DNA of 64,000 bases from an uncultured Methanobrevibacter sp. (GCA_900314635.1 OMVY01000003.1:1-64000), one strand, 5' to 3'. Counted from the first letter of the stretch, positions 43,734-54,372 are shown. The notes: generated by a model not told the origin, from the sequence alone. Numbers and translations are program-made.

Positions 43734-46046
43734 GTGGAAAAAGTATCAAATGTGGAAAATAATTTAAAAACTACTAAAATTACTGTACAAAAGAATAATG
43801 GAGTAAGAGAAGCTTTTAGTTATGAAAAATTATTAAAGTCATTAGTAATGGTCGAAGCTCCATTTTTCGAATCTGAAAAAATCGTTTCCAATGTAGTTGA
43901 ATCCTTATATGATGGAATCACTACAAAAGAAATCAAGAAAATCGTTTATGAAAACCTTGAAGAAGTGGATCAGGAAGCAGCTAACAAATACCTTGCTAAA
44001 ATCACTTTAAAAGTAAGAACTTCAAGAGATAAAATCGAACCTTTCGAACTTGCAAAAATCGCAAGCACCTTGATGGAAGAGACCGGTGCTTCACAGGAAA
44101 CCGCTTTTGAAATCGCAACAGAAGTTTGGAAGGAACTTAAAAAACTCAATGTCGAATACCTTACCGCTCCAATGATTCGTGAAATGGTTAACACAAAACT
44201 TGTGGAGTACGACCTTGAAGATTTAAGAAGCAAATACACTCGTTTAGGAATTCCTGTTTACAACATTACCTCATTAATTGAAAACGGTTCCAGAGACAAT
44301 GCAAACATGATGCACAACCCTGAAACCATTCACAAATATGTAGCCGACGAAGCTTTAAAACAATATGCTCTCCTGCATATGCTGCCATCCCACCTTGCAG
44401 ATGCCCACATGTCCGGTGACATCCACATTCACGATTTGGAATTCTTCGGTGGAAGACCACTCAACTGTCTCCAGCATGATATAAGAGCATTCATTAAACA
44501 TGGTCTCAAAGTAGACGGTACTGGAGACCACACCTCAGTTGCAGCACCTCCTTCCCATATGGAAACCCTTATGAACCACACTGGAGAAATCATGCTTGCA
44601 GCACAGCAGAACATGTCCGGTGGACAGGCAATGTCCTTATGGAACGTATTTGTAGCTCCATTTGCAACCGGCAGAACCTATGAGGAAGTAAAACAGAACA
44701 TTCAAATGCTTGTCTACAACTTGAACATGGCTTATGCTGCTAGAGGTTCACAAGTACCATTCACCAGCATGCAGCTGGAATTCGGAGTTCCAAAATTCCT
44801 TGAAGACGTGGAAGCATACGGTCCTAGAGGAGAAAAAGTAGGTGTATACGGAGACTTCGAAGAAGAAACCAGAATGATTCAAAGAGCATTTACTGAAATC
44901 CTTCTTAAAGGTGACTCAGAAGGAAAACCACACCTTTTCCCAAATACAATTTACACCCTGCGTGAGGAAACCCTCAAAGGCGATTACGATGATGACATGA
45001 GACTGGTTCACGAACTCTCTGCAAAATATGGATCATCCTACTTTGTAAACATGCTTCCTGACTACCGTGGAAACATGGCTAACTACATGGGATGCAGAAC
45101 ATGTCTCCAGGACACCTGGACAGGCGACTGGGAACAAGACTGTTTAAGAACCGGAAACCTTGCATATGTAACACTCAACCTTCCTAGAATCGGATACCAG
45201 TCCAGAGATGAAAACGATGTATTCGAATACCTTGACAACTACATGGATTTAGCTGTTGAGACTTTAATGATTAGAAGAAACCAGGCACTCAACTGCCTGA
45301 ACAAGTTTGACATCCTTCCATTCCTGAAACAGGACATTGAAGGAGAAACCTACTACAGAATCCAGAACTCAACCTTGTCCTTTGGTTTCAATGGTCTTAA
45401 CGAAATGCTGTTATCCCTCTTCGATGCTGGAATCGAAGACCCTGATGCTAATAAGTTCGGTCTTAAATGTATCAACTACATGTATGACAGAGCAAAAAGC
45501 CTGACTGACGAGACCGGTCTCAGATGGTCTGTTCTCCAGACTCCTGCTGAATCCACAGCATACAGATTCGCAACCCTTGACAAGGAAAAATTCGGCGACA
45601 AGGCTATTTTACAAGGTGACAACGGAGCTAACTACTACACCAACTCCTCACATGTTCCTGTAAACTCTGACATCGACTTTGCAGACAAGGTCAAGATTGA
45701 AGGCAAATACCACAGAATCACCCCTGGAGGACACATCTTCCATGCATTCATGGGTGAGTCCTACTCTGATCCTGATGCATTGATGAGCCTGACCAACAAG
45801 ATCGCTAGAAAATCCGACATCGGTTTCTGGGCTTACAGTTCAGCATTCAGTTTCTGTCTCCACTGTAAGACCTTGATGAAAGGATTAAGCAACAAATGTC
45901 CTTCATGCGGCGAGCAGGATGATGTTGAATGGTATGACAGAATTACCGGATACGTCCAGCAAGTAGGTCATGCTAAATCCGCAAATGGTGGATGGAATGC
46001 TGGTAAACGTCAGGAATTAATCGACAGACGCCGATTCCAACAATAA
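43734..46046 (+). CDS. nrdD: Anaerobic ribonucleoside-triphosphate reductase
   Basis: A 770-residue class III ribonucleotide reductase that makes dNTPs with a glycyl radical. An ATP-cone allosteric domain occupies about the first 110 residues. The core holds the conserved RTCLQDTWTGDWEQDCLRTGNL cysteine block. A four-cysteine zinc site (CLHCK...CPSCG) is at about 709-727, and the glycyl-radical region RITGYVQQVG with WNAGKRQEL closes the protein. GTG 43734 is chosen because GGTG lies five bases upstream; ATG 43686 would add 16 residues without any signal. The activase NrdG is not in this window. Confidence 0.94.
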   Translation: MEKVSNVENNLKTTKITVQKNNGVREAFSYEKLLKSLVMVEAPFFESEKIVSNVVESLYDGITTKEIKKIVYENLEEVDQEAANKYLAKITLKVRTSRDKIEPFELAKIASTLMEETGASQETAFEIATEVWKELKKLNVEYLTAPMIREMVNTKLVEYDLEDLRSKYTRLGIPVYNITSLIENGSRDNANMMHNPETIHKYVADEALKQYALLHMLPSHLADAHMSGDIHIHDLEFFGGRPLNCLQHDIRAFIKHGLKVDGTGDHTSVAAPPSHMETLMNHTGEIMLAAQQNMSGGQAMSLWNVFVAPFATGRTYEEVKQNIQMLVYNLNMAYAARGSQVPFTSMQLEFGVPKFLEDVEAYGPRGEKVGVYGDFEEETRMIQRAFTEILLKGDSEGKPHLFPNTIYTLREETLKGDYDDDMRLVHELSAKYGSSYFVNMLPDYRGNMANYMGCRTCLQDTWTGDWEQDCLRTGNLAYVTLNLPRIGYQSRDENDVFEYLDNYMDLAVETLMIRRNQALNCLNKFDILPFLKQDIEGETYYRIQNSTLSFGFNGLNEMLLSLFDAGIEDPDANKFGLKCINYMYDRAKSLTDETGLRWSVLQTPAESTAYRFATLDKEKFGDKAILQGDNGANYYTNSSHVPVNSDIDFADKVKIEGKYHRITPGGHIFHAFMGESYSDPDALMSLTNKIARKSDIGFWAYSSAFSFCLHCKTLMKGLSNKCPSCGEQDDVEWYDRITGYVQQVGHAKSANGGWNAGKRQELIDRRRFQQ

Positions 46047-46110
46047 GTTAATTTCAAATTAACTTATTTTTAATTTTATTTTTTAATTTTTAATTTTAAA
46101 TAGTACTTTT

Positions 46111-46220
46111 TAATTTTAAATAGAACTTTAAGAATAATATTTTATTTTTTTAATTTTAAATAGAACTTTAAGAATAAGATTTTATTTTTTTAATTTTAAA
46201 TAGAACTTTAAGAATAAAGT
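46111..46220 (+). repeat. 40-bp tandem repeat, about 2.75 copies
   Basis: Units at 46111-46150 and 46151-46190 plus a partial one to 46220 share TTTTAAATAGAACTTTAAGA. No spacers. Confidence 0.9.
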
Positions 46221-46259
46221 TTAATTTAATTTAAATAGAGTTTTAGACTCTATTCCACT

Positions 46260-46283
46260 AATAGGATTCTTTTGAATCCTATT
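46260..46283. terminator. Hairpin terminator candidate
   Basis: AATAGGATTC and GAATCCTATT form a ten-base perfect stem around TTTT, followed within 10 bases by T-rich sequence. It may end or process the nrdD transcript. Confidence 0.55.
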
Positions 46284-46648
46284 CCCTTCCTTTTTTTCAT
46301 TATTTTTTTATGATTTTCACTTTCTTCTTTTTATAAAAATAATTTAGAAATCATGTGAGGGTAATAAATTTATATAGTAATTATTATTAAATTTATATTG
46401 TAGATGTTGAAGTCATATTTCACTTCAACAAATTTCTAATTAAAATGTTTAGCTATTGGAGCTTAAATGAATCAATTATTTAAAGCTTTAATAGTTGAGA
46501 GTATTTTTGCAGTTGAAGTATTATTGGCAAGCTATGTTGTAGAATTAATTTAGCCGGTTTTAATTAAAACGGGTTTTTGTAGACTTATTGTTGAATTATT
46601 TGATTGCCTGTTTTTTGGGTGATTGAGTTAGTATTAGAAGGTGATCTT

Positions 46649-47443
46649 ATTTCAGAAGATATTGAAATGTTGAAAAAGCAGCTGGAAGCAAAAGATGAAA
46701 AACTTAAAAATCAAGCTAATGAATTGAATCATTTAACCAATACTGTTGTTCCTAATTTGAAAAAGGAAAATAAAAAACTTAAAGCTCTTAAGGCAGAGCT
46801 TACCGATGCATTGGAACAAAGCACTAAAAAATATTTTGATCAGTTGGATATTAATGCTGATTTAAGTGAAAGTGTGGCTAAAAAAGGAGCAGGACTTCAA
46901 CTTGCCCAGGTAAGACTTGAAGAGATTGAAAAGCTTGTTGCCCAGCTGGAAGCTGAAGGAATTGACAAGGAAGATGAGGCTCCAGCTATTGCAGAAGTTC
47001 CTGAAGAAGACAAGGCCATTGTCAAGGAACTTGAAGCCAAGGTCAAGGACCTGGAAAAAGAATTAGCTAACAAAGATAAGAAAATCAGCAAGAAATCAAG
47101 TCAGATTAAAGATAAGGATGCTGAAATAAGTGACCTTAATGAAAACTTAATCCCTAAGCTTAAAGCGGAATCTGCTAATCTTAAAAAGGAACTTAAAGAT
47201 GTTAAAGCAGAATTTGATGAAAGCGAATCCAATGTTAGAGGCCAGATTGTTAAGCTGGAAGCTAAAATCAAGGATCTTGAAGGAAAACTTGATAACAAGA
47301 CAAGGGATTACAACAAGCTGAGCACTACTATTAACAATAAGGACAAGGAGATTAAATCTCTTAAAAACAGAAACAAGGAATTATCTGAAAGTCTTGATGC
47401 TGAATCCAGCAAAGGATTCTTTGCAAAACTCACAGGCAGGTAA
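46649..47443 (+). CDS. Long coiled-coil protein, probable ATT start
   Basis: A ~264-residue protein made almost wholly of heptad-type Lys/Glu/Leu-rich sequence (for example MLKKQLEAKDEKLKNQANEL and the later VKDLEKELANKDKKISKK), so a continuous coiled coil with a short GFFAKLTGR end. No signal peptide or membrane segment. ATT 46649 lies exactly five bases after GGTG; the first in-frame ATG (46667) lies 23 bases after it, and upstream codons have no signal. Function unknown; an SMC-like structural or anchoring role is a guess. It directly precedes the giant surface protein on the same strand, about 200 bases away. Confidence 0.7.
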   Translation: MSEDIEMLKKQLEAKDEKLKNQANELNHLTNTVVPNLKKENKKLKALKAELTDALEQSTKKYFDQLDINADLSESVAKKGAGLQLAQVRLEEIEKLVAQLEAEGIDKEDEAPAIAEVPEEDKAIVKELEAKVKDLEKELANKDKKISKKSSQIKDKDAEISDLNENLIPKLKAESANLKKELKDVKAEFDESESNVRGQIVKLEAKIKDLEGKLDNKTRDYNKLSTTINNKDKEIKSLKNRNKELSESLDAESSKGFFAKLTGR

Positions 47444-47639
47444 TTATTGAGTTTATTTTTTATAATAAACTCTTTATTTTTTTAAAATTTTTTTTATCAA
47501 ATATATTTGATAAAAATTATTAATTTATTAATAAATTCTAATAAATATTAATATTATTTTTATATTTTTTAAAATAATTTTCATAATTTCCTTGTAATTT
47601 AAATGTTTTTCATGTTTATAGCAAATTTTTGTGGTTTCT

Positions 47640-50600
47640 ATGAATGTCAGTAATAATAAGTTTATAAATAAAATTGTAGTTGTCGTTTTCATTTCCATCT
47701 TATGTTTGTGTTGTTTAAATTTTGTTTTTGCGACTGATGAGGATTATATTGGAGGGTATTCCAATTCACTTTTATCATCTTCTGAAATCTCAAATTCTTT
47801 AGAGATTGATTGCAATGAAGACATTGGGCTTGATGAAAAGGAATCTGATAAATATGATTCAACAAATAATGTTGATGCAAATGACAAGCTTTTAGTTGCT
47901 AATGTAGATTCTAATGATTCATCTAACTGTTTGAAGGATGGTGTTCATTTTTCAAACGTGTCTTCTGTTGCTAGTGATGTAAGTTATACCGCAAGCTCTT
48001 CCAAAACTAAAACAAAGATTGTCGCATCCAATTTGAATATGAATTACTATGACGGCAGCAAGATGATTGCTTATATAAAAACCAGCTCAAACAAGCCTAT
48101 CAAAGGACTTAAGGTTACATTCAAAGTCAATGGCAAGACTTACAACCGCACATCAGATTCAAATGGAAAAGTAGTTTTAGGAATTACCAAAGGCATTACA
48201 TTATATCCAGGAACTTATTCCTGCGTGATCAAGTTTGCAGGAACCTCCTCTTATGCAGCATCAAGCAAAACGGTCAACATCACTGTAAAGAAATGGAACA
48301 CAAAAATTCTTGCAAATAACCTGGCTTGTTATTACAACGATTCAGTCAACCTCGTCGCTACTTTACAAAACAGCAGCAGCAAGGCCATCAAAGGAAAATC
48401 AATTAGTTTCATAATAAATGGTGTCACTTACTCACGCACCACAGATTCCAGCGGCAAGGCCACATTATCCTTGCCCAAATTAAATCCAGGCACTTATTCA
48501 TGCCAGATCAAATTTGCAGGCGACAAGGTAAATGCCTCTTCCAGCAAAACCATTAATGTAACTGTGAATAAGATTCCAACCAGTCTTTATGCCTATGGAT
48601 TGAATATTACATATGGGGATGAATACAAGATTTTTGTTAAGGTCAAAGACAATAAAGGCAATATTCTGGAAAATAAAACAGTTTACCTTATATTGAACCA
48701 TGCTCCCCATGGAGTTACAGATGAAGAAGGCAAAATTAGCGTAATTGCCTTCCCTCCTGGTGTTTGGAACTGTGATTATTCATTTTTTGGTGATGATTAT
48801 TACGGACCATCCACTGGGAGAGTTACATATTCAGTAAGTGTTGCAAGCCCTATTGTCTCTCTGGAGAGTGGCATTTATAATGATTCCAATAGGACAGTTT
48901 CCATTTCATCCCTTTATGGAGAAACTATTTATTCCAGTTTGGATAATGGCCTTAGCTGGAATGAAAGTTTGAGTAATGTTTCTTACACTCTAACTGAAGG
49001 TAATTGGACTTTAAAAGCTTACGTTTCATTGGATGGTTATAATGGCCCAGTAGTTGAGAGAAATTATTTCATAGGAAACCTTCCTCCCAATGTATGGGCT
49101 AATTATGAATCCGGCATATATAATGATTCTTTCAGTGTTGAATTATTCGCTAGCGATGATAATGATGACAGTCCTGTGATTTATTATACTTGCGACGGCA
49201 GCTTGCCTAATACAAACAGCAGTGTCTATTCAGGCCCTATCCCTATTTCCAACACTTCCAACTGCACTGCTTTGAAGTTCTTCACCATAAATAAATATGG
49301 GCATGTAAGCGATATTGTCAGCGCTTATTATTTCTTTAGTGATGTTATTGCCAATTTGAATAATGGAAAAATTTTCACCAATATCCAAGAAGCCGTTGAT
49401 GATAATGATACATGCAATGGTGATGTTATTGGCATAAGTACTGATATTTTTGGTTCTGTAAATATAAATAAGGGGATCATTTTAAAAGCCTGCGGCCATA
49501 AGCCGGTTTATTGGTATGGAATAAATGATGAATCAATTGTTAACATTTTTTATGATAATGTAATTATAGATGGATTTAATTTTACAGGTTCAAATGTTTT
49601 TAATTTAAAATTTGCAGAAAATTGCTCAATTATAAATAATTATGCTTATGTTGAAAAAGGATATGGTTTTAAGATTTTCCATTGTTCTTTTTGCAATGTA
49701 ATAAATAATACTTTTTATGCAAATAATTCTGAGGTCATAGCTAACCAAATAAAGGCTACAAGTTATTGCACAATTACTGATAACCAAATTGTCGTGTTTA
49801 ATAACCAGCGTGTTTTAAATTCTTCAGAATTTAATGCTTCTGATAGTGTTTATAATTTGAATGTTAACAAATCCATTGCAAGCTTGAATAGCAATCTCAC
49901 TTGTTTAGCAAATAAAGAAATTATCATGTTTGTAGATGGTATTAGATATGATTCTTTAACCAATAATCATGGCGAGGTTTATTTGCCTCTTACTTTATCT
50001 GAAGGTTTGCATGAGATAATTTTGTATTTTAAAGGAGATGAGAACTATTTAAGTTCTTATAAATCTTTTAATTTGTTTGCTGTGAATGATGAAGAGGATA
50101 TTGGCATTTTCGCAAGCCATGGCAGTGGTTTTTATAATTCTTCTGATTTGCTGGTCAATCTTTCTTCATATGAAGAGGCTAATATTTTTTGCAGTTTTGA
50201 TAATGGTTCAAGCTGGAGCAAATATGATAATAACATATGTTATAATTTGACTGAAGGAATATGGGACATTTTAGCTTATTGCTCATTATATGATTATAAT
50301 AGTTCCGTATGCAATTATAGTTTTGTTATCGGCAATTCGTCTCCTTTAGTCTGGTCAGATCATGGTTCCGGTATTTATGAAGAATCATTTTATGTTAATT
50401 TAAGTTCTTTTTCCAGCATAGATGACGACGTGTTAATATATTATACTTTGGATGGCAGTCTTCCAACTACTGAGAGTTTAATATATAATTATTCTTTATT
50501 TGTATCTAATCAATCTGCTCTAACATCTTTGCGCTTTTTTGCTAGTGATAGATATGGCCATAAAAGTGATGTGATTTCCATTTATTATTTCTTCGGCGAT

Positions 50601-53600
50601 GTGATTGCCAATTTAAATACAGGCAAGGTTTTCAGCACAGTTCAAGATGCTATCGATGATGCAGATACATCTGCTGGCGACGTGATTGAGATTAGTTGTA
50701 ACTTAGATGAGTCTGCAGTTTTAAATAAAAGTGTTAATTTAAGATCTTGTGATTATCATCGTGTTAATTGGACTCATGATTCTTCTGATTTTTCATTATC
50801 TCTAAATGTTGATGGCGTATTTATTGAAGGGTTTGTTTTTAACTGCCTTGATGATGGTGTTGTCATTAATCTTAATAGATCTTCCAATTGCATAATTATT
50901 GATAACATTTTTGTAATGGATAATGGAATTTCAATCTATGATTTTAGTGGGGATGATTTGACCTCCCATAATAACACTATTTTATTTAATGGTTTTTTAG
51001 GTAATTCCAGCGCTTTTATTCAATTAAATAATATTGAAAACTATTCTTTCATAGGAAATTATTTCAATCAATTAAGTAAAGTTGAAGACGAATTTCTCAT
51101 ATCTTCTCTCTGTAATCTGAGCTATGCTTATGGCATTCTTTTGAATTCTTCAATTAATTCTGTATTTTATGAGAATGTTTTTGCTAGTGGTTCTTTTGCA
51201 TTATTTATTAATAACTCTATCAATAATTACTTTGCAAATAATAATGTTTCTAATAATTCTATAGCAATGGGAATTATGGGGCCCGATAATGTAATTTTTA
51301 ATAATTCATTGGTCTTTAATGAGTTTGCTGTTGTTATTGATGGAATTAATAATAGCATTATTAGCAATACAATTGTGGATAATGATTTTGGTGTTTATTC
51401 CAATATTTCCTCATTTAATCTTAGTGTGAATTTTAATAGAATTTCCAATAATCATAATTTCGGAGTTTATATTTCTGATGGTTCAATCAATGCTTCCAAT
51501 AATTGGTGGGGCCATAATAATGTATCATTAGGTGAAAATAATTGCGATTTGTATTTTGCCAATAATTTGAATGTTAGTTATGAACCTTATTTGGTTTTAA
51601 GCATTAATATAGGAGAGTATAAAATTAAAAATTTCTTTGCTGAGAATTGCTCTTTCTGTGCGGATCTAACTCATAATAATTTAGGAGAAGATGTTTCTGT
51701 TTTAGGATGCGTACCTGATTGCGATATCATATTTGATATGGCTTGTAGCTATTATGATTCTGATGAGGAATTAATTGATGAAAATAACTCTTTTGATACT
51801 AAATTAATATCAGGCAGGTCTTCACATATTTTTAATTTGAAATTAAATAATAATGTGTCTGTGTTCTTGGATAATGAACTAGTCTCTTATTTCCTGGATT
51901 GCCCTCCACAATCTTTAGCAAATATTTACATTAGCAGCGATGCAATAATTTGCAATACTGATAATCATTTGAACTATGGTTTCATCATTCCATTTAATGA
52001 TTCTGTGAATTGGTTTAACGTTATTTGGAAATCCACCGGTCTTTTTGAAGATGAAGTTTATATTATTGTTGACGGTGATATTATTGGCTCTTTCAGTGTT
52101 GAGAATTCTTTATATCATCAAATCAAAGGTTCTTACTCTGAAGATGTTTTTAATGCAATAAAATTATATAATAAATTTTTATATAATAATTTATATAAGC
52201 ATAAAGCCATAGTTTATACATGGATTTCTTTAATTTATAATTTAAATGATTTAAATCTTATCGAAGGAGAATATTATTCTAATAATTGGGGAGATATTAC
52301 TGCTAATGATTTGAACAGGCTTTTAGAATATTATAATACTGATGTTCATAGTGTCTTATTGAATATATTAATGAGTTCCTATAATCTTTCCAGTGTGGAT
52401 ATGTATTTTATTGACCACTATCATCAGGGGTTCATGGATAATATTACTGTTGATGTTAGTTATCTTGGCAGTTCCGGCAGCAGTTTCAATATTCATTCCC
52501 AAGATGATGTAGAGTCTTTTTATTGGTTGGGGGATTATACTCGTCGCAGTGCTGTTTTAAGTTATGATAACGGCATATATCCTTATACCGTAGGTGATGA
52601 TTCTCCAATTTATCATGACATATTGGAGACCATTCATTGTTCCAATGGCACTGTCAAATGGAATTATCATAATAGTTATGGTTATTATACTGAAGGCAAT
52701 TATGATGGTTTTTTAACTTTTACTTTTGCAAGTGACAAGGTGAGTGATGATGTCTTGAGTTTTTGGCTGGGTCAAAAGAATCGTACATGTGAAAATGGGT
52801 CACTGTATTATGATAATGGTTTTATGAAAGCTTCTTATGGCAGTTTTATTGAAGGCTTGGATGTGATTTATTGCAGTGATTTGTGTGCGGATATTGCCGC
52901 TCTGCGTTTTAATGTGTCCTGGGAGAGGACTGGCCCAATGGTTATGAGTGTTCGTGATGACATGCTTGGAACTGTTTTAAGCGGAGAGTGTGGTTTCTAC
53001 TTCGGCCGTACCGCTTATGGAGATCCTGATGATGTGAAAAGCTTTTATTTTGCATGCAGCAGCAGCTTTTCTCCTATTGAGCATTATGTGTCTCAGGCTT
53101 TGTTCCCGAATGAAGGCAATAATGGCAGTGCCACAGTTGGCCTGGGTTTCATACTTGATTGCGGCGGTGATATTGAGATTATTTCTGATGGTGATTTGAC
53201 TCTTATTCGGGAAGTAGGTTCCAATGAGAAGATCTTGCTTTTTGATTCTGCTACTGGTTTATTGCGTGATGAAATTATTACTGGCTATAATGGTGCTTAT
53301 TGTTATTCCGATCAGCAGACTGACTGGGCTTGTGACTTTGCTTATGATATGTTGGATGCTAAGGATGATATTTGGAATTTTGTTTTTAATAATTCTTTTA
53401 TGGATTGGGCTAATAATGATGTTCTGGGCATTGCGGGCAGTGTTAGCATGAGTGTTGGGATTGCTTGCCTTCCTGCTTTTCCTGTTGGGACTGTTGTTGG
53501 TTTGGGTTTGATCGGCTTTGGATTGTATTCCACTTATTATGCTGATGATTTGAACAAAGGTTTGACAGATCAGAGGTTGGCTCATTTTGGTATTGATGTA

Positions 53601-53984
53601 GGTTTTTCCTTGATTCCTTTTATTGGCCCTGAGGGCAGGATTGTTAAAACTGTTGTTAGTTCTGATGCTGTGATTGGCAGGATTGTCTTATCCAAGGGTG
53701 TAGGCAGTGTTTCTGATAGGATTGTCACACGAAGTTCTTTTGCTTTTGAGAGGTATTTGGTGGAAAATGGTGAAACTGAATTATTGTATAATGGTTTATC
53801 TAGGGCTAGCACTAAGTTTGGTACTTTAGAATCTGCATTCAGAACAGTATATGGGAAGGAAATTAAAAGTCAATTATTTAATATTTTATCTGGATATGCT
53901 AAAGGAAAAATCCGCCATTATGGTTTGAATCTTATATTTGATGATTTTAATTTTAAAGGTGCACTTATTGATACTTTCAATTAA
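47640..53984 (+). CDS. Giant secreted adhesin-like protein with toxin-like C-terminus
   Basis: A 2114-residue protein. It has a signal peptide (about 1-32, hydrophobic IVVVVFISILCLCCLNFVF) and three Ig-like domains (about 125-405; TSDSNGKV and TTDSSGKA strands). Two copies of a ~410-residue block follow (about 405-815 and 825-1240). Each block has chitobiase-like DGSLP segments, a GDVIANLN-G-(I/V)F motif and an Asn-rich beta-helix. Residues about 1300-1690 are unknown, and about 1690-1910 form a conserved cassette (GFLTFTFASDKVSDDVLSFW onward). A hydrophobic segment (VSMSVGIACLPAFPVGTVVG; later FGIDVGFSLIPFIGP) and a ~110-residue tail end the protein. The hydrophobic segment resembles the pre-toxin regions of bacterial polymorphic toxins. 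No cell-wall anchor is visible. Start ATG 47640 follows GTGG. Confidence 0.85.
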   Translation: MNVSNNKFINKIVVVVFISILCLCCLNFVFATDEDYIGGYSNSLLSSSEISNSLEIDCNEDIGLDEKESDKYDSTNNVDANDKLLVANVDSNDSSNCLKDGVHFSNVSSVASDVSYTASSSKTKTKIVASNLNMNYYDGSKMIAYIKTSSNKPIKGLKVTFKVNGKTYNRTSDSNGKVVLGITKGITLYPGTYSCVIKFAGTSSYAASSKTVNITVKKWNTKILANNLACYYNDSVNLVATLQNSSSKAIKGKSISFIINGVTYSRTTDSSGKATLSLPKLNPGTYSCQIKFAGDKVNASSSKTINVTVNKIPTSLYAYGLNITYGDEYKIFVKVKDNKGNILENKTVYLILNHAPHGVTDEEGKISVIAFPPGVWNCDYSFFGDDYYGPSTGRVTYSVSVASPIVSLESGIYNDSNRTVSISSLYGETIYSSLDNGLSWNESLSNVSYTLTEGNWTLKAYVSLDGYNGPVVERNYFIGNLPPNVWANYESGIYNDSFSVELFASDDNDDSPVIYYTCDGSLPNTNSSVYSGPIPISNTSNCTALKFFTINKYGHVSDIVSAYYFFSDVIANLNNGKIFTNIQEAVDDNDTCNGDVIGISTDIFGSVNINKGIILKACGHKPVYWYGINDESIVNIFYDNVIIDGFNFTGSNVFNLKFAENCSIINNYAYVEKGYGFKIFHCSFCNVINNTFYANNSEVIANQIKATSYCTITDNQIVVFNNQRVLNSSEFNASDSVYNLNVNKSIASLNSNLTCLANKEIIMFVDGIRYDSLTNNHGEVYLPLTLSEGLHEIILYFKGDENYLSSYKSFNLFAVNDEEDIGIFASHGSGFYNSSDLLVNLSSYEEANIFCSFDNGSSWSKYDNNICYNLTEGIWDILAYCSLYDYNSSVCNYSFVIGNSSPLVWSDHGSGIYEESFYVNLSSFSSIDDDVLIYYTLDGSLPTTESLIYNYSLFVSNQSALTSLRFFASDRYGHKSDVISIYYFFGDVIANLNTGKVFSTVQDAIDDADTSAGDVIEISCNLDESAVLNKSVNLRSCDYHRVNWTHDSSDFSLSLNVDGVFIEGFVFNCLDDGVVINLNRSSNCIIIDNIFVMDNGISIYDFSGDDLTSHNNTILFNGFLGNSSAFIQLNNIENYSFIGNYFNQLSKVEDEFLISSLCNLSYAYGILLNSSINSVFYENVFASGSFALFINNSINNYFANNNVSNNSIAMGIMGPDNVIFNNSLVFNEFAVVIDGINNSIISNTIVDNDFGVYSNISSFNLSVNFNRISNNHNFGVYISDGSINASNNWWGHNNVSLGENNCDLYFANNLNVSYEPYLVLSINIGEYKIKNFFAENCSFCADLTHNNLGEDVSVLGCVPDCDIIFDMACSYYDSDEELIDENNSFDTKLISGRSSHIFNLKLNNNVSVFLDNELVSYFLDCPPQSLANIYISSDAIICNTDNHLNYGFIIPFNDSVNWFNVIWKSTGLFEDEVYIIVDGDIIGSFSVENSLYHQIKGSYSEDVFNAIKLYNKFLYNNLYKHKAIVYTWISLIYNLNDLNLIEGEYYSNNWGDITANDLNRLLEYYNTDVHSVLLNILMSSYNLSSVDMYFIDHYHQGFMDNITVDVSYLGSSGSSFNIHSQDDVESFYWLGDYTRRSAVLSYDNGIYPYTVGDDSPIYHDILETIHCSNGTVKWNYHNSYGYYTEGNYDGFLTFTFASDKVSDDVLSFWLGQKNRTCENGSLYYDNGFMKASYGSFIEGLDVIYCSDLCADIAALRFNVSWERTGPMVMSVRDDMLGTVLSGECGFYFGRTAYGDPDDVKSFYFACSSSFSPIEHYVSQALFPNEGNNGSATVGLGFILDCGGDIEIISDGDLTLIREVGSNEKILLFDSATGLLRDEIITGYNGAYCYSDQQTDWACDFAYDMLDAKDDIWNFVFNNSFMDWANNDVLGIAGSVSMSVGIACLPAFPVGTVVGLGLIGFGLYSTYYADDLNKGLTDQRLAHFGIDVGFSLIPFIGPEGRIVKTVVSSDAVIGRIVLSKGVGSVSDRIVTRSSFAFERYLVENGETELLYNGLSRASTKFGTLESAFRTVYGKEIKSQLFNILSGYAKGKIRHYGLNLIFDDFNFKGALIDTFN

Positions 53985-54027
53985 AGATTTGACTATTCAA
54001 TAAATATTTTAATATTTTGGTGAGATC

Positions 54028-54372
54028 ATGTTTTTTAAAAAATTTTTATCATTTTTTAATTCAAAAATTAATATGATTTTTAACATTAATGATAATAAAA
54101 GCGTTAGAAATTTTTTATTATTTTTTGGATTAATTTTAATTATCTCCATCATAATATGCATTGTACATAATACTATAGGAGGGTTGTTTTTTTATGCGAG
54201 TATTTTTTCTGTTTATGATACATACTTAATTTATCACGAGCAATCAAAAAATAATTTTAAAAATATCATTCTTAAGAACAATTACTGTAAACTACTTTAT
54301 TATATTTACATCGTTATGTGGATACTCTTTATTCTAATTGGTATTGAGGTAATTATAAATTTCTTAAAGTAA
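54028..54372 (+). CDS. Small membrane protein, candidate immunity protein
   Basis: A 114-residue protein with a basic N-terminus and three hydrophobic segments (about 28-46, 50-66 and 92-112), clearly inner-membrane. I recognise no family. It follows the giant protein by 43 bases on the same strand, with GGTG five bases before its ATG, so it is well translated. In polymorphic toxin loci the gene right after the toxin encodes the immunity protein, and membrane immunity proteins are common. That role is inferred from position only. Confidence 0.6.
   Translation: MFFKKFLSFFNSKINMIFNINDNKSVRNFLLFFGLILIISIIICIVHNTIGGLFFYASIFSVYDTYLIYHEQSKNNFKNIILKNNYCKLLYYIYIVMWILFILIGIEVIINFLK

Larger units (their letters stand above)
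46047..46648. other. 602-base gap with tandem repeats, upstream of coiled-coil gene
   Basis: No gene is visible. It contains the nrdD terminator region and a 40-bp repeat block. Around 46236-46285 there is GAGTTTTAGACTC followed by an AATAGGATTCTTTTGAATCCTATT hairpin (46260-46283). After that there is AT-rich sequence with short open frames that I do not support. Confidence 0.45.
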
